NCBI GenBank assembly: GCA_937873135.1
Contig: CALMVQ010000110.1
Span: 35,533 to 99,532 of the forward strand
DNA length: 64,000 nucleotides
Direction: 5' to 3'
Origin: an uncultured Scytonema sp.
GTDB taxonomy: Bacteria > Cyanobacteriota > Cyanobacteriia > Cyanobacteriales > Nostocaceae
The notes under the pieces are model-generated. The model did no database searches. It worked only from the letters and a program-made list of their open reading frames with translations, and was not told the origin of the DNA. Both the position numbers and the translations under genes were made by a program. Positions 25,201-32,774 of the stretch are shown here, piece after piece (the first letter of the stretch is position 1; every line of letters begins with the position of its first letter).

Positions 25201-26599
25201 TAATGGTTGTATCATCAAATAAATCGGTGCTATAAACCATTTGTCCTTTCAAACTTTCCAAATCCTGCCACAGATGGAACTCTAAATCAAGCTTTGCAGT
25301 TTTGCTGTCGAATTCAAATAGCGAAAGCGTTAACCCTGGTAACTCTAGCGCTTCGATGGGAGTGTTTTGCAGGCTAAATACAACCTGAAAAAAAGGATGA
25401 TAGCTCAAATCTCGTTCTGGATGCAGCTCCTCTACCAGCTTTTCAAAGGGCAAGTCCTGATGGCTGTATGCTCCTAAAGTGACATCTCGCACTCGATTCA
25501 ACAATTCTCGAAACGTCGGCTTACCTGAGAAATCTGTACGTAGCACCAAGCTATTGACAAAAAAACCAATTAGTCCCTCTAGCTCGCTACGATTGCGATT
25601 AGCAATGGGTGAACCTACTGTAATATCCTCTTGCTGCGTGTAGTGATAGAGCAAAGTCTGAAACGCTGCAAGCATTGTCATGAACAAGGTAACGTCTTCT
25701 TGGTAGCTAAGTGCCTCTAACGCTTGAGTTAAGGAACGTGGTAGCTCTAGAAATTGTTTTGCGCCCCTGTAGGTAGGAACTGCTCGTCTTAGTCGATCGC
25801 TAGGGAGATTCAGCACCGAAATCCCGTCTAATTGCTTTTGCCAATAAGCTAACTGGGTTTGTAGGGGCGAACAGCCGTTTGCCCCCACTCCTTGCAGCCA
25901 CTCCCGTTGCCATTCGGCAAAATCTGCATATTGAATGGGTAGTTCTGGCAGGGGTAAGGTAGACATGGAGTCGTCAGAAAACTCTGTAGGAGCGTTTCCC
26001 GCAGCAGGCGACTGCGAACGAGCGTCAGGGCTTGTCGTTAGACATCGCTTATCCTCTGCAAAGGCTTTGTATAATACCCCTAGTTCTCTAATTAGCACTC
26101 CAATTGACCAGCCATCGGCAACAATGTGATGTAGATTTAGCAGCAGCAGATATTCTGCTTCATCCAGTTGTAGCAGCTTTACTCGCAGCAATGGGCCGGT
26201 GGTGAGATTGAAAGGATGTTGAGCCTCTGCGATTGCGATTTGCCGCACTTGTGTCTCACGTTCAAGGCGAAGCAAATTGCGTAGATCTATTAAGGGAAGA
26301 AGTATGGTTAAGTTGGGTGCGATCGCCTGCACTGGTTGCTGCTCTACCATAACAAACGTAGTGCGTAAGGTTTCGTGGCGACTTACAATTTCGTTGAATG
26401 TCTGTTTTAAGGCAGTGAAGTGAAGGGAACCTGTCAGGCGAAGTGCTGTTGACACGTTGTAAAATGGATTGCCCGGTGCTAACTGATCGAGAAACCACAA
26501 TCGCTGCTGGGCAAAAGAAGTGGGAAAAACGAAAACCTCTGTTTCTTCAGAAAAATTAAGTTTTTCATCATCTGTGAGACTGAGAATATACTGGCTCAT
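22298..26599 (-). CDS. NRPS module with thioesterase: C-A-PCP-TE
   Basis: A 1433-residue synthetase, first in the transcription order. Condensation motif LHHIVADGW is near residue 158 and A3 core YTSGSTGKPKG near 695. The carrier motif LGGDSLL is near 1077; LGGDSL is common before thioesterases. The type-I thioesterase has GWSFGG with catalytic Ser near 1211, Asp in AVLDTLAP and a C-terminal His in PGNHLTML. The hand-read A-domain code is about DAFTIAAVWK, resembling Phe/Tyr codes at several positions, so an aromatic or bulky residue is a guess. The thioesterase implies chain release, by hydrolysis or cyclisation, so this is the last module chemically. Several in-frame insertions come from genomic repeats. 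The start codon abuts a heptanucleotide tract with no Shine-Dalgarno. Confidence 0.9.
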   Translation of the reverse strand: MSQYILSLTDDEKLNFSEETEVFVFPTSFAQQRLWFLDQLAPGNPFYNVSTALRLTGSLHFTALKQTFNEIVSRHETLRTTFVMVEQQPVQAIAPNLTILLPLIDLRNLLRLERETQVRQIAIAEAQHPFNLTTGPLLRVKLLQLDEAEYLLLLNLHHIVADGWSIGVLIRELGVLYKAFAEDKRCLTTSPDARSQSPAAGNAPTEFSDDSMSTLPLPELPIQYADFAEWQREWLQGVGANGCSPLQTQLAYWQKQLDGISVLNLPSDRLRRAVPTYRGAKQFLELPRSLTQALEALSYQEDVTLFMTMLAAFQTLLYHYTQQEDITVGSPIANRNRSELEGLIGFFVNSLVLRTDFSGKPTFRELLNRVRDVTLGAYSHQDLPFEKLVEELHPERDLSYHPFFQVVFSLQNTPIEALELPGLTLSLFEFDSKTAKLDLEFHLWQDLESLKGQMVYSTDLFDDTTITRMLGHFQTLLESVIANPEQRLSDLSLLTVRERQELLIDWNDTKRDYSQNKCFHQLFEAQMQETPDAIALSARSANAVVFDLQQLTYRELNIRANQLAHHLQKLGVVPDVLVGICVERSPEMIIALLGIFKAGGAYLPLDPSLPQERLNFMLEDAKVSVLLTHSSLAPLFKGSQSLSLVPKVEARSVGWGDLLSVVDIDEDWATIKQHSQENPTSCVTSDNLAYVIYTSGSTGKPKGVLLQHRGLSNLAEAQIEVFNLQPSNRILQFASLSFDASIFEIVMALRTGATLYLANKESLLPGQPLLQLLREKAITHVTLPPAVLAILPTESLPALQTMICAGESCTDDIVKRWWNSQRRFLNAYGPTEATVWSSVAEINHISEKPPIGRPITNTQIYILDQHLQPLPIGITGELYIGGEGLAQGYINRPELTAEKFIPNPFIDKNGARLYKTGDLARARQDGNIEFLGRIDHQVKIRGFRIELSEIETVISQHKSVQKAIVIAKKNVSGDKYLVAYIVSNVETQNFASLLRNFLKEKLPEYMVPKAFVVLDSLPLKSGKVDRWALTELDSPASRLTDKTFIAPRTATESTLANIWAKVLNVERVGIYDNFFDLGGDSLLTVSLMKQIHKQFERELPLSSLFLNPTIESLATSLCSKADSLPWSPLVPIQPAGSSPAFFCVHPIFGVVFPYYELAHHLGKNQPFYGLQPIGLDGKSSPLTRIEDMAAHYIEALRRVQPKSPYFLGGWSFGGWVAFEMAQQLQKSGEEVALLAVLDTLAPIPGNIPSLGDGFKFMLTTVARYIWPFFLDYLYLIIAITKNEINSFTSRLTNFHKIVRYSFWKSLLRSLQTNMFPHLILKEDATVNLISEESKLRLLSELAIRPMLRVLYANSQAVLNYVPQAYPKRIHLFRTNVQSSIAKEDPSMGWDQLVVGGTEIHHLPGNHLTMLRKPHIQVLATQLRACIEKAQNLK
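24625..24712. repeat. In-frame repeat insertion in the NRPS A domain
   Basis: Compared with the two sister synthetases, the A domain has about 30 extra codons here (KGSQSLSLVPKVEARSVGWG). The DNA contains the dispersed-repeat hairpin CCCCTTAAAAAGGGG at 24686-24702 and a CGCTCCTCGCCTCAACT stretch similar to one near 50470. Confidence 0.55.
25861..25888. repeat. In-frame palindromic repeat in the NRPS C domain
   Basis: GTAGGGGCGAACAGCC followed by GTTTGCCCCCAC is a common cyanobacterial inverted repeat. It adds the peptide VGANGCSP to the C domain, absent from the two sister proteins. Confidence 0.6.
25955..26045. repeat. In-frame repeat-like insertion in the NRPS C domain
   Basis: About 30 codons (LTTSPDARSQSPAAGNAPTE) are inserted between the HHxxxDG region and the PIQYADFAEWQ motif. 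The sister synthetases join these directly. The DNA is more GC-rich than its flanks and has the character of a dispersed repeat. Confidence 0.5.
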
Positions 26600-26658
26600 A
26601 AGTAAAAAGTAAAAAGTAAAAAGTAAAAAGTAAAAAGTAAAAAGTAAAAAGTAAAAAG
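26600..26658. repeat. Heptanucleotide tract abutting the NRPS start codon
   Basis: About eight tandem copies of AGTAAAA on the plus strand, read as CTTTTTA units on the NRPS strand, run right up to the ATG at 26599. They occupy the whole ribosome-binding region of the first synthetase gene. Confidence 0.9.
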
Positions 26659-26660
26659 AG

Positions 26661-26687
26661 AATCCCCATAATTAAAAACAGGGGATT
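26661..26687 (-). terminator. Terminator after the SNF2 helicase gene
   Basis: Stem AATCCCC / GGGGATT with a 13-base loop, followed on the minus strand by CTCTTTTT. It lies between the helicase stop and the NRPS start, so it would separate their transcription. The NRPS promoter would then have to lie inside or very near the heptamer tract. Confidence 0.5.
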
Positions 26688-26820
26688 TTACGCTCACCTT
26701 TTTTGGTTTTCCATAAATAAATTTAGGGGCTTGAAACTGATTTTTCTTTTTCTTTCTTTTGCCTTTTAACTTTTAACTTTTGCCTTGTTCTATGGTGGAA
26801 TTTGTGGAAACATCTCCTGT

Positions 26821-29800
26821 TCACTCAGATTGCATGGGTGATCGCCCAGATACAATTATGAAACCAACAGAATCAAGCCTAATCTGTGGCTTTTTAATTC
26901 CCTCTAAAATCGCTGCATTTAAAGCTCTTTCTATTTTCAATTCTTCAGCTAGTTCACGATCCCAAGTTTGTCGGTTCAGGCGCAAGCGTAATTGTTCTAC
27001 TCTATTGCCTAGCTTCTTCTGGGCAACCTTAGCGGAGCGTTCACACAAGTCTATAAAATCGGGACGGGTAGAGAGTAATTCACGAGAGGTGTTACGAGCT
27101 TGATAGCAAAATTTTTGCCAATTACTAGCATCAACAAAATCGTCAATAATACTTAAGCGTTCCTTTGCCAGATTGTAATCTCGTCCTTGATTACTGTTTC
27201 TATCTTTATACGGACGTTGGAGGATATTTAAAAGTCTTTCATCTTCAACAATGCATATTGGCTCCTGACGACAATCAATAAAGATAGTTTCGATAATGGG
27301 AGGAAATAAAGCATCGACACGTCGCTGCAAGATTTTGGATTTAGAATTATCTAGCTTGTACTTGATTAAAACTTGTTTGGCAATTTCTAAATTTGCCTCG
27401 ACTACATAATTGCATCGAAACCCGAACCATTCCATCCCCTCAGCAGCATCCCAAGATGCATCTGTGCGCCACAGAGCAAAGGCTTGACCTCGGTCATCCC
27501 AGTCTATATAGCTCAAGAGCGCATCTAGCAATCCTTCCCCAATTCGGAAGAGTTTAATGCCAGAATTTTGGTTTGCTACCCTGCGGTTATAAGTCCCAAA
27601 TTCGTCTAGATAACTATCAGCAAAGCGAGTTGTCAAATCATCCACAGGAACCAATGTGCGAGATGTGGGTTGATAACGCCGCACTTCCAATGAGTTTGAG
27701 TTATTGATTGGCTTAAATCCCAGTGCGTCAGCAACCCAGCCTTCAATTGCGAATTTTATTTCTAGATGTCTGGCATCATAATTATCTAATTCTTGAAAAT
27801 ACTGGCTTGCTACTTCATCGCTGGCATCAATTTCGTCTAAAGCATTCTGTTCGCTAATTTTTACTATTTCGGCTTTGATTTGTGACTGAATCGGCTCAAT
27901 CATCTCCAACAATCCAGCCGCACTCGATTGAAACAAAGCTGTTGCCAATTCTGCAAGTTTCTCATCCACATAAAACTGTAAACTGGCAATTGATTGCTGG
28001 AAGATACCAAATCCATCTTTCAAGATTTGATACCAAGCATTGTGGGGGCTATCTTCTAAATAGGGACCAAGTAATGCACAGGATTGAATTCCAATTTTAC
28101 TGCCAATGCGGTCAACTCTGCCGATTCTTTGCTCTAATTGATTAGGGGACCAAGGAAGGTCAAAGTGAATCAACCAGTCAGCAAACTGGAGGTTACGTCC
28201 TTCTTCCCCAGAGCGATCGCATACCAGAATAAAGCAGTTTGGGTTATTCTTGAACCGATTTATGTTTTCCTCAACCTTTTGTCTCGATTCCCCAAATTGA
28301 TGGCTAGCTACTGTCTCTGCTCCAAAGGTATCAGACAAAGACTGCACAATTTCTGCACAAGTTTGCATAAAATTTGTAAATATTACAAATTTGGGCAGAA
28401 GATCGCCAGGAATTGGTCTACGAATTCTCTGCTGTATCCTTGTTAGTAATTCATTTTGATTTCTCCGAACTGCAGGTGAAATTTTGAAGTACACAGCTAG
28501 CTGATTCAACAGCAATGTTCTCAAATTTTCCACGCGATCTCCATCCTCTACAGGTTGACGAATAATTTTCAGCAAAGATTGCAGAATCGCTTCTTCCCCT
28601 GAGAATTTAGGAGTTGCAGTCAAGATCTGAACATTACTCTGCCCAAACTCCTGGATCAGTCCAGAATGGGGCTTACTGCTTAAACGTGCGGTAATCACCT
28701 GTTCCAAAATACCTAACCAAGTACCGGATGCCTGGAATAACAGCAGAAAAATTCGTTTATACTGCTCCTCATTAGGGGCGACAGTACGCCATTCATCGAT
28801 GATTTCATGGATGTCAGGCGATCGCTCATCTAAGTCATACTCTACTTTAGGTATAATATTGCGGTCAAAAATGACATCTTCTACGGAGGCGCGTCGATTG
28901 CGAAGCATTCGACGGTGAAGCCGATAGGTGTCGCTGATGTGGGTACGAATTGAGCGAACAATCTTATCTCTGTCGGCAGTATTTGCTTCTAAACTATTTT
29001 GTAACTCTTCTACCAAGTTAAGCAAATACTTGTCTTCAGCAAACAGGTTACGGAGTTGTTTGAGGTTAGTTTTGAGGACGAGATCTTTCGCGCCTTCTTT
29101 AAACGAGAGCAGCACTTTACCAATGTCTTGGCGTTTGATCACCCTGTCATGAAAACCTGCTAAATCCCCAAGCTGATAGGTTGTGGGATCGAGCAGGTGA
29201 AGCATTGCCAGAAAATCTTGCTCATGGTTGAGAACTGGGGTAGCGGAGAGTAGAAGTAAGCGATCGCTCTTTAGTGCCAGGTTTTTGCAAGTCTCAAAAC
29301 ACGCGCGCTGCAATGGTTCAGACGAGGTTGCCATTGCCGCAATGTTGTGTGCCTCATCTATAATTAGGAAGCCCAAATCAGCCTTCTGGCTCACCTTACT
29401 CACATCTTCAACAGCAAGTAGCTTCACCCTATCTGGAAAATGGGAAATGTAAAATTTTTCTAACTCAGTGCGCCATTGTTCCTGTAAATACTGCGGAACA
29501 ATCACCACGGCAAGGCTAGAAGGTTCATCTAATAGGTATTGACGAAGAATAGCACCAGCTTCTATGGTTTTTCCCAGTCCTACTTCATCTGCTAGCAGAT
29601 AACGTTGAATCGGATCTTCGAGTACGCGCCGAACCACTTCCACTTGGTGAGGATAAAGGTTAATGTTCGCGCTCAACAGTCCTGTCATCCCACGACTAAC
29701 AGCGCGTTGCTTAATCAAGCATTCGTAGAGCGCTAATCTTCTATCGTGGAAGTAAGGCGTTTCTTGACCCTTCATTGCCAAAGTATCGATGGGATCTGCG

Positions 29801-30132
29801 CTCAGGACATTGCAACGTACGTAAATTTCCTGCTCAGTTGCAAACGTAGTTTTCCGATCAGGTAGGTCAATTTGATACTCTTCACTCTCCGAGTCCCAAG
29901 CAGAAACCCTGCCAATTATCCATGTATCTTGGATGTCTGAATTGATATAGCATCGAGTCTGAGGCTGAAGCCTGACTTGAGAGAGCGAATCTAAAGGTAA
30001 AGTTTTTTGGATACCTTGCCCTACTGAGCAGAAATACTCAACATTCACATTGCCATGGGATAATATTTCCGTAACTTTTCCTATTCCCAAATCATTGTTA
30101 TGGGACTGCACGAGTGAGTAAAGTTTAATCAT
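26821..30132 (-). CDS. SNF2-family DNA helicase/translocase
   Basis: A 1103-residue superfamily-2 ATPase. The N-terminal 120 residues look like small beta-barrel domains (GIGKVTEI, VEYFCS). Walker A ADEVGLGKT is at 181-189, DEAH at 259-262 and LLLLSATPVLN follows as motif III. The C-terminal helicase lobe ends in QLEQRIGRVDRIG, the motif VI arginines. About 400 further residues are unassigned. The layout resembles RapA/HepA-like and defence-associated helicases. The N-terminal pattern recalls DpdE of the DNA 7-deazapurine system, but no other dpd gene is present, so this is only a suggestion. It is flanked by the NRPS and a TPR gene on the same strand, with its own spacer on each side. Confidence 0.85.
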   Translation of the reverse strand: MIKLYSLVQSHNNDLGIGKVTEILSHGNVNVEYFCSVGQGIQKTLPLDSLSQVRLQPQTRCYINSDIQDTWIIGRVSAWDSESEEYQIDLPDRKTTFATEQEIYVRCNVLSADPIDTLAMKGQETPYFHDRRLALYECLIKQRAVSRGMTGLLSANINLYPHQVEVVRRVLEDPIQRYLLADEVGLGKTIEAGAILRQYLLDEPSSLAVVIVPQYLQEQWRTELEKFYISHFPDRVKLLAVEDVSKVSQKADLGFLIIDEAHNIAAMATSSEPLQRACFETCKNLALKSDRLLLLSATPVLNHEQDFLAMLHLLDPTTYQLGDLAGFHDRVIKRQDIGKVLLSFKEGAKDLVLKTNLKQLRNLFAEDKYLLNLVEELQNSLEANTADRDKIVRSIRTHISDTYRLHRRMLRNRRASVEDVIFDRNIIPKVEYDLDERSPDIHEIIDEWRTVAPNEEQYKRIFLLLFQASGTWLGILEQVITARLSSKPHSGLIQEFGQSNVQILTATPKFSGEEAILQSLLKIIRQPVEDGDRVENLRTLLLNQLAVYFKISPAVRRNQNELLTRIQQRIRRPIPGDLLPKFVIFTNFMQTCAEIVQSLSDTFGAETVASHQFGESRQKVEENINRFKNNPNCFILVCDRSGEEGRNLQFADWLIHFDLPWSPNQLEQRIGRVDRIGSKIGIQSCALLGPYLEDSPHNAWYQILKDGFGIFQQSIASLQFYVDEKLAELATALFQSSAAGLLEMIEPIQSQIKAEIVKISEQNALDEIDASDEVASQYFQELDNYDARHLEIKFAIEGWVADALGFKPINNSNSLEVRRYQPTSRTLVPVDDLTTRFADSYLDEFGTYNRRVANQNSGIKLFRIGEGLLDALLSYIDWDDRGQAFALWRTDASWDAAEGMEWFGFRCNYVVEANLEIAKQVLIKYKLDNSKSKILQRRVDALFPPIIETIFIDCRQEPICIVEDERLLNILQRPYKDRNSNQGRDYNLAKERLSIIDDFVDASNWQKFCYQARNTSRELLSTRPDFIDLCERSAKVAQKKLGNRVEQLRLRLNRQTWDRELAEELKIERALNAAILEGIKKPQIRLDSVGFIIVSGRSPMQSE

Positions 30133-30376
30133 AGTTACAGCTTATCCAATACACTAAGAGAAAGTCTCGCCTGTTAATTAGACATCACAACGGCAACAGC
30201 AATTGCCGAACAGACTAGCTTACTAACCTGTGTTTGACAATTTGGTAAATTTCGCAGCTCAATATATAGACAACAAAATACTGGGATCACAATCAAAGTA
30301 ATAAAAATGCCCCTAGAAGCCATAAGTATATTTCTTAACATTATATATAATTCTTATGACGATTTTGCTCTAGTCA
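30133..30376. other. Spacer upstream of the helicase gene
   Basis: Part of a 359-base gap (30133-30491). AT-rich with a TATATATAATTC run near 30342. It should hold the helicase promoter on the minus strand. No other feature seen besides the small open frame listed next. Confidence 0.35.
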
Positions 30377-30475
30377 ATGAAAAAACTAACAGATGAATTG
30401 AGATTCCAAGAGGCTCCTGGTAGACCCTTTGTAGCAGATCCGGTTTTTATGCTACAACAGTTGCAAGCAACTTGA
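30377..30475 (+). CDS. Possible 32-residue small protein
   Basis: A short plus-strand frame, MKKLTDELRFQEAPGRPFV..., ends in TGA just before the stop of the minus-strand TPR gene. The composition is protein-like, but there is no strong ribosome-binding site and no family is recognised. Confidence 0.25.
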   Translation: MKKLTDELRFQEAPGRPFVADPVFMLQQLQAT

Positions 30476-30491
30476 GGAGCTTTACGAATGC

Positions 30492-31721
30492 TTACTTGGG
30501 TACTTGTCCAGACACTTTTTGTATCTGCTGAGTAAAGTAAGTTTCGTCTGACTTTAACTGTTGGGCTAACTCGAGTCCCTTCTGAAAAGCGATTCGTGCT
30601 TGTGGATAGTCTTTACGTTGCACATGGATCTGCCCAATTTGATCATAAGCTTTCATCAAACCATAAAAGTCTACAGATTGTTCTTCTGTCTGCACTAAAA
30701 TTTTGCTCGCTTGCAAAGCCTCTTGTGTTTGTCCTTGAGAGCGGTAAAGGGCGATAAGTTTCTGCAACGCCTCACTCGCACGAACGTACTGCTGCAATTG
30801 CCAAGCGATCGTATAAGCTTGTTGGTAGTTTTTGAAAGCCTCCTTTAGTAGGACGGGATTGTTATGTGCCAAGGATTGATAATCTGAGGCGATCGCCTGC
30901 TTTAATACGACTAACTGGTTAAGATTGTTTTCCTGCTGGTAAATATCTGCTAGCTGATTGCGTATTTTTACTGATTTTTGTAGTTCATTTTCTTGTTCGT
31001 AAATGTAAGCAAGCTGTTGTAGGTATGTCACCTGATTATCGTGATCGCCTTGGGAGTCAGCTAATTTTAGCAATTGTTCGTAAGTTGCAGCAGCTTTGGG
31101 ATAATCAAGCCAACTCAGATTCACTTCCCCAATCGTCTTCAGAGTTTCAATTTCTGCTAATGTATCTCGTTGCTGTCGTGCCATTGCCAAAATTTGGTTA
31201 TAAACCTCAATGGTCAGTTTGGCGTCTCGCACTTCTCGGTAAGCTTGACCAACCGCTTGCAAAAGTTGTAAGCTATTTGCTATGGGGAATAGTGAGAGTT
31301 TTTGAATTGTTTGCAATCGCTGAGTAATATATTGTACTTCTAAGCGCTGGTTTCGCCTCCAAGCGATCTCACCCACTCGTGACAGTGCTTGCACTTCTGC
31401 TAATGGACCTAAGGCTTGACGCAAGCGCAGTTCTCGGTTCCAAATATCAAACGCTGCTTCCCTATCGTCTGCTTGCAGTTTAGCCGCAGCTTGTTGATTC
31501 AATTCATCCAGCGCTACCTCCAATTTTTGACGTTGTTCAGGAGTTAATGGCTGATTCGGCAGCAATTTTGGTAGCAGTGGATCGGGCACAGTAATTTCCA
31601 ACGGATTTGGCGGAAATTTATCTGGCTGTTTGGGCTTTTTAGTTGCAGCCAACGTTAATGAACTGTAAAGGAGCCAGAACGTAGCAGTGGCAGTAATAGT
31701 AACACTTAAGCGCCGTAGCAT
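30492..31721 (-). CDS. Exported TPR-repeat protein
   Basis: The protein of about 409 residues begins with MLRRLSVT, a hydrophobic stretch and LTLAA, a typical Sec signal peptide with cleavage after the AA. A proline-rich linker follows, then roughly 300 residues of tetratricopeptide-like helical repeats (repeated AxxxYxQ and ALxxG patterns). Such proteins usually scaffold protein complexes in the periplasm; no enzymatic motif is seen. An upstream in-frame ATG at 31745 exists. The inner one is preferred because AAAGG lies ahead of it and it gives a normal signal peptide. Confidence 0.75.
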   Translation of the reverse strand: MLRRLSVTITATATFWLLYSSLTLAATKKPKQPDKFPPNPLEITVPDPLLPKLLPNQPLTPEQRQKLEVALDELNQQAAAKLQADDREAAFDIWNRELRLRQALGPLAEVQALSRVGEIAWRRNQRLEVQYITQRLQTIQKLSLFPIANSLQLLQAVGQAYREVRDAKLTIEVYNQILAMARQQRDTLAEIETLKTIGEVNLSWLDYPKAAATYEQLLKLADSQGDHDNQVTYLQQLAYIYEQENELQKSVKIRNQLADIYQQENNLNQLVVLKQAIASDYQSLAHNNPVLLKEAFKNYQQAYTIAWQLQQYVRASEALQKLIALYRSQGQTQEALQASKILVQTEEQSVDFYGLMKAYDQIGQIHVQRKDYPQARIAFQKGLELAQQLKSDETYFTQQIQKVSGQVPK

Positions 31722-31761
31722 GGGGATTTGACCTTTCAGTTGCATACTCGAATAGAGAATC

Positions 31762-31777
31762 GCTAATAGCTATTAGC
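31762..31777. repeat. Palindrome GCTAATAGCTATTAGC, second copy
   Basis: Identical to 2137-2152. It lies in the gap between the divergent TPR and cpcT genes, so it could overlap regulatory DNA, but its recurrence suggests a dispersed repeat. Confidence 0.6.
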
Positions 31778-31779
31778 CA

Positions 31780-31807
31780 TTGACGAGATTTTACAAAAAA
31801 TTATCCT
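31780..31807 (+). promoter_or_regulatory. Candidate cpcT promoter
   Basis: TTGACG at 31780 and TATCCT at 31802 are separated by 16 bases, about 70 bases before the cpcT ATG. The -10 match is modest. This is a weak prediction based on consensus only. Confidence 0.25.
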
Positions 31808-31877
31808 CAAGACACAGGCTACTACAAGTTTTAAAATACTGATAGGTTATTTTCAAGCAACTGGTGTATCATTAATA

Positions 31878-32474
31878 ATGACTAATTCTACAGATCTTGC
31901 CACATTAGCTCGGTTGATGGCAGCTGATTTCAGCAATCAAGAACAAGCTTTTGAAAACCCACCTTTTTTTGCCCACATTCGCGTGTGTATGCGCCCCCTA
32001 CCTTTAGAACTGTTGTCAGGGGTTAGTTTGTATGTCGAACAGGCTTATGACTACATGTTAAATGACCCTTATCGGGTACGAGTGTTGAAGTTGGTGAACG
32101 CAGGCGATCGCATTGAAATCGAAAACTACAGCGTTAAGGATGAGCAACAGTTCTATGGTGCCGCCCGTGACCTACAACGTCTCAAAACCCTCAGTGTTGA
32201 TAAGTTAGAAAAACTACCAAACTGCAACATGCTTGTAGAATGGACAGGTCATAGCTTTAAAGGTAAGGTGCAACCAGGGAAAGGCTGCATCGTGTTCCGT
32301 AAAGACCACAGAACCTATCTTGATAGTGAATTTGAAATTGACGAAGATAAATTTATCAGTCTTGACCGAGGACGCGATCCCGAAACCAATGAACATATCT
32401 GGGGATCTGTCGCCGGACCATTTCACTTTGTCCGAAGGGGAAGTTTTGCTGATGAAGTGACTATTCAGTCCTGA
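31878..32474 (+). CDS. cpcT: Phycobilin lyase CpcT/CpeT family
   Basis: A 198-residue protein of the CpcT/CpeT chromophore-lyase family, the usual length. These enzymes attach phycocyanobilin to cysteine 153 or 155 of phycobiliprotein beta subunits during phycobilisome assembly in the cytoplasm. Recognisable stretches are LARLMAADFSNQEQAFENPP at the N-terminus, PYRVRVLKL, and the C-terminal WGSVAGPFHF. Which phycobiliprotein it serves cannot be told, since no phycobilisome genes lie in the window. Its TGA stop codon lies within a heptanucleotide repeat tract. Confidence 0.85.
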   Translation: MTNSTDLATLARLMAADFSNQEQAFENPPFFAHIRVCMRPLPLELLSGVSLYVEQAYDYMLNDPYRVRVLKLVNAGDRIEIENYSVKDEQQFYGAARDLQRLKTLSVDKLEKLPNCNMLVEWTGHSFKGKVQPGKGCIVFRKDHRTYLDSEFEIDEDKFISLDRGRDPETNEHIWGSVAGPFHFVRRGSFADEVTIQS

Positions 32475-32519
32475 GTGCTGAGTGCTGAGTGCTGAGTGCT
32501 GAGTGCTGAGTGCTGAGTC
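32471..32519. repeat. Seven-copy heptamer tract CTGAGTG
   Basis: Seven tandem copies with a last-base variant in the final one. The first copy supplies the cpcT stop codon (TGA at 32472). Confidence 0.95.
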
Positions 32520-32744
32520 AAAAAGAGTGCTGAGGAGCCTGCGCCGTGCGGGGGTTCCCCAACGCAATATAGGAATGCACTGGCTCTCCGTCTTCTCAGG
32601 AGCACAGACGCTGCCTTGAACAGCACTGGCTCCCGTTGAGGCGACTGGCGTTGCTGAGTCAAAAAGAGTCTTGAGTTAAGATTTTTCTCTTTCAACCTTA
32701 GTCTTTGATTTAAGGGAAAATAAGAAGGGTTCTTCACGGGCGTT
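32520..32744. repeat. Repeat-derived segment between two heptamer tracts
   Basis: Contains GTGCGGGGGTTCCCCAACGC, whose reverse complement resembles GCGTTGGGGAACCC near 50532, two AAAAAGAGT motifs and GC-rich pieces. It is bounded by heptamer tracts on both sides. No gene seen. Confidence 0.5.
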
Positions 32745-32774
32745 GGACTCAGGACTCAGGACTCAGGACTCAGG
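32745..32774. repeat. Heptamer tract GGACTCA, four copies
   Basis: Four tandem copies plus a partial. Read on the minus strand, they supply the TGA stop codon (32770-32772) of the metallophosphoesterase gene. Confidence 0.95.
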
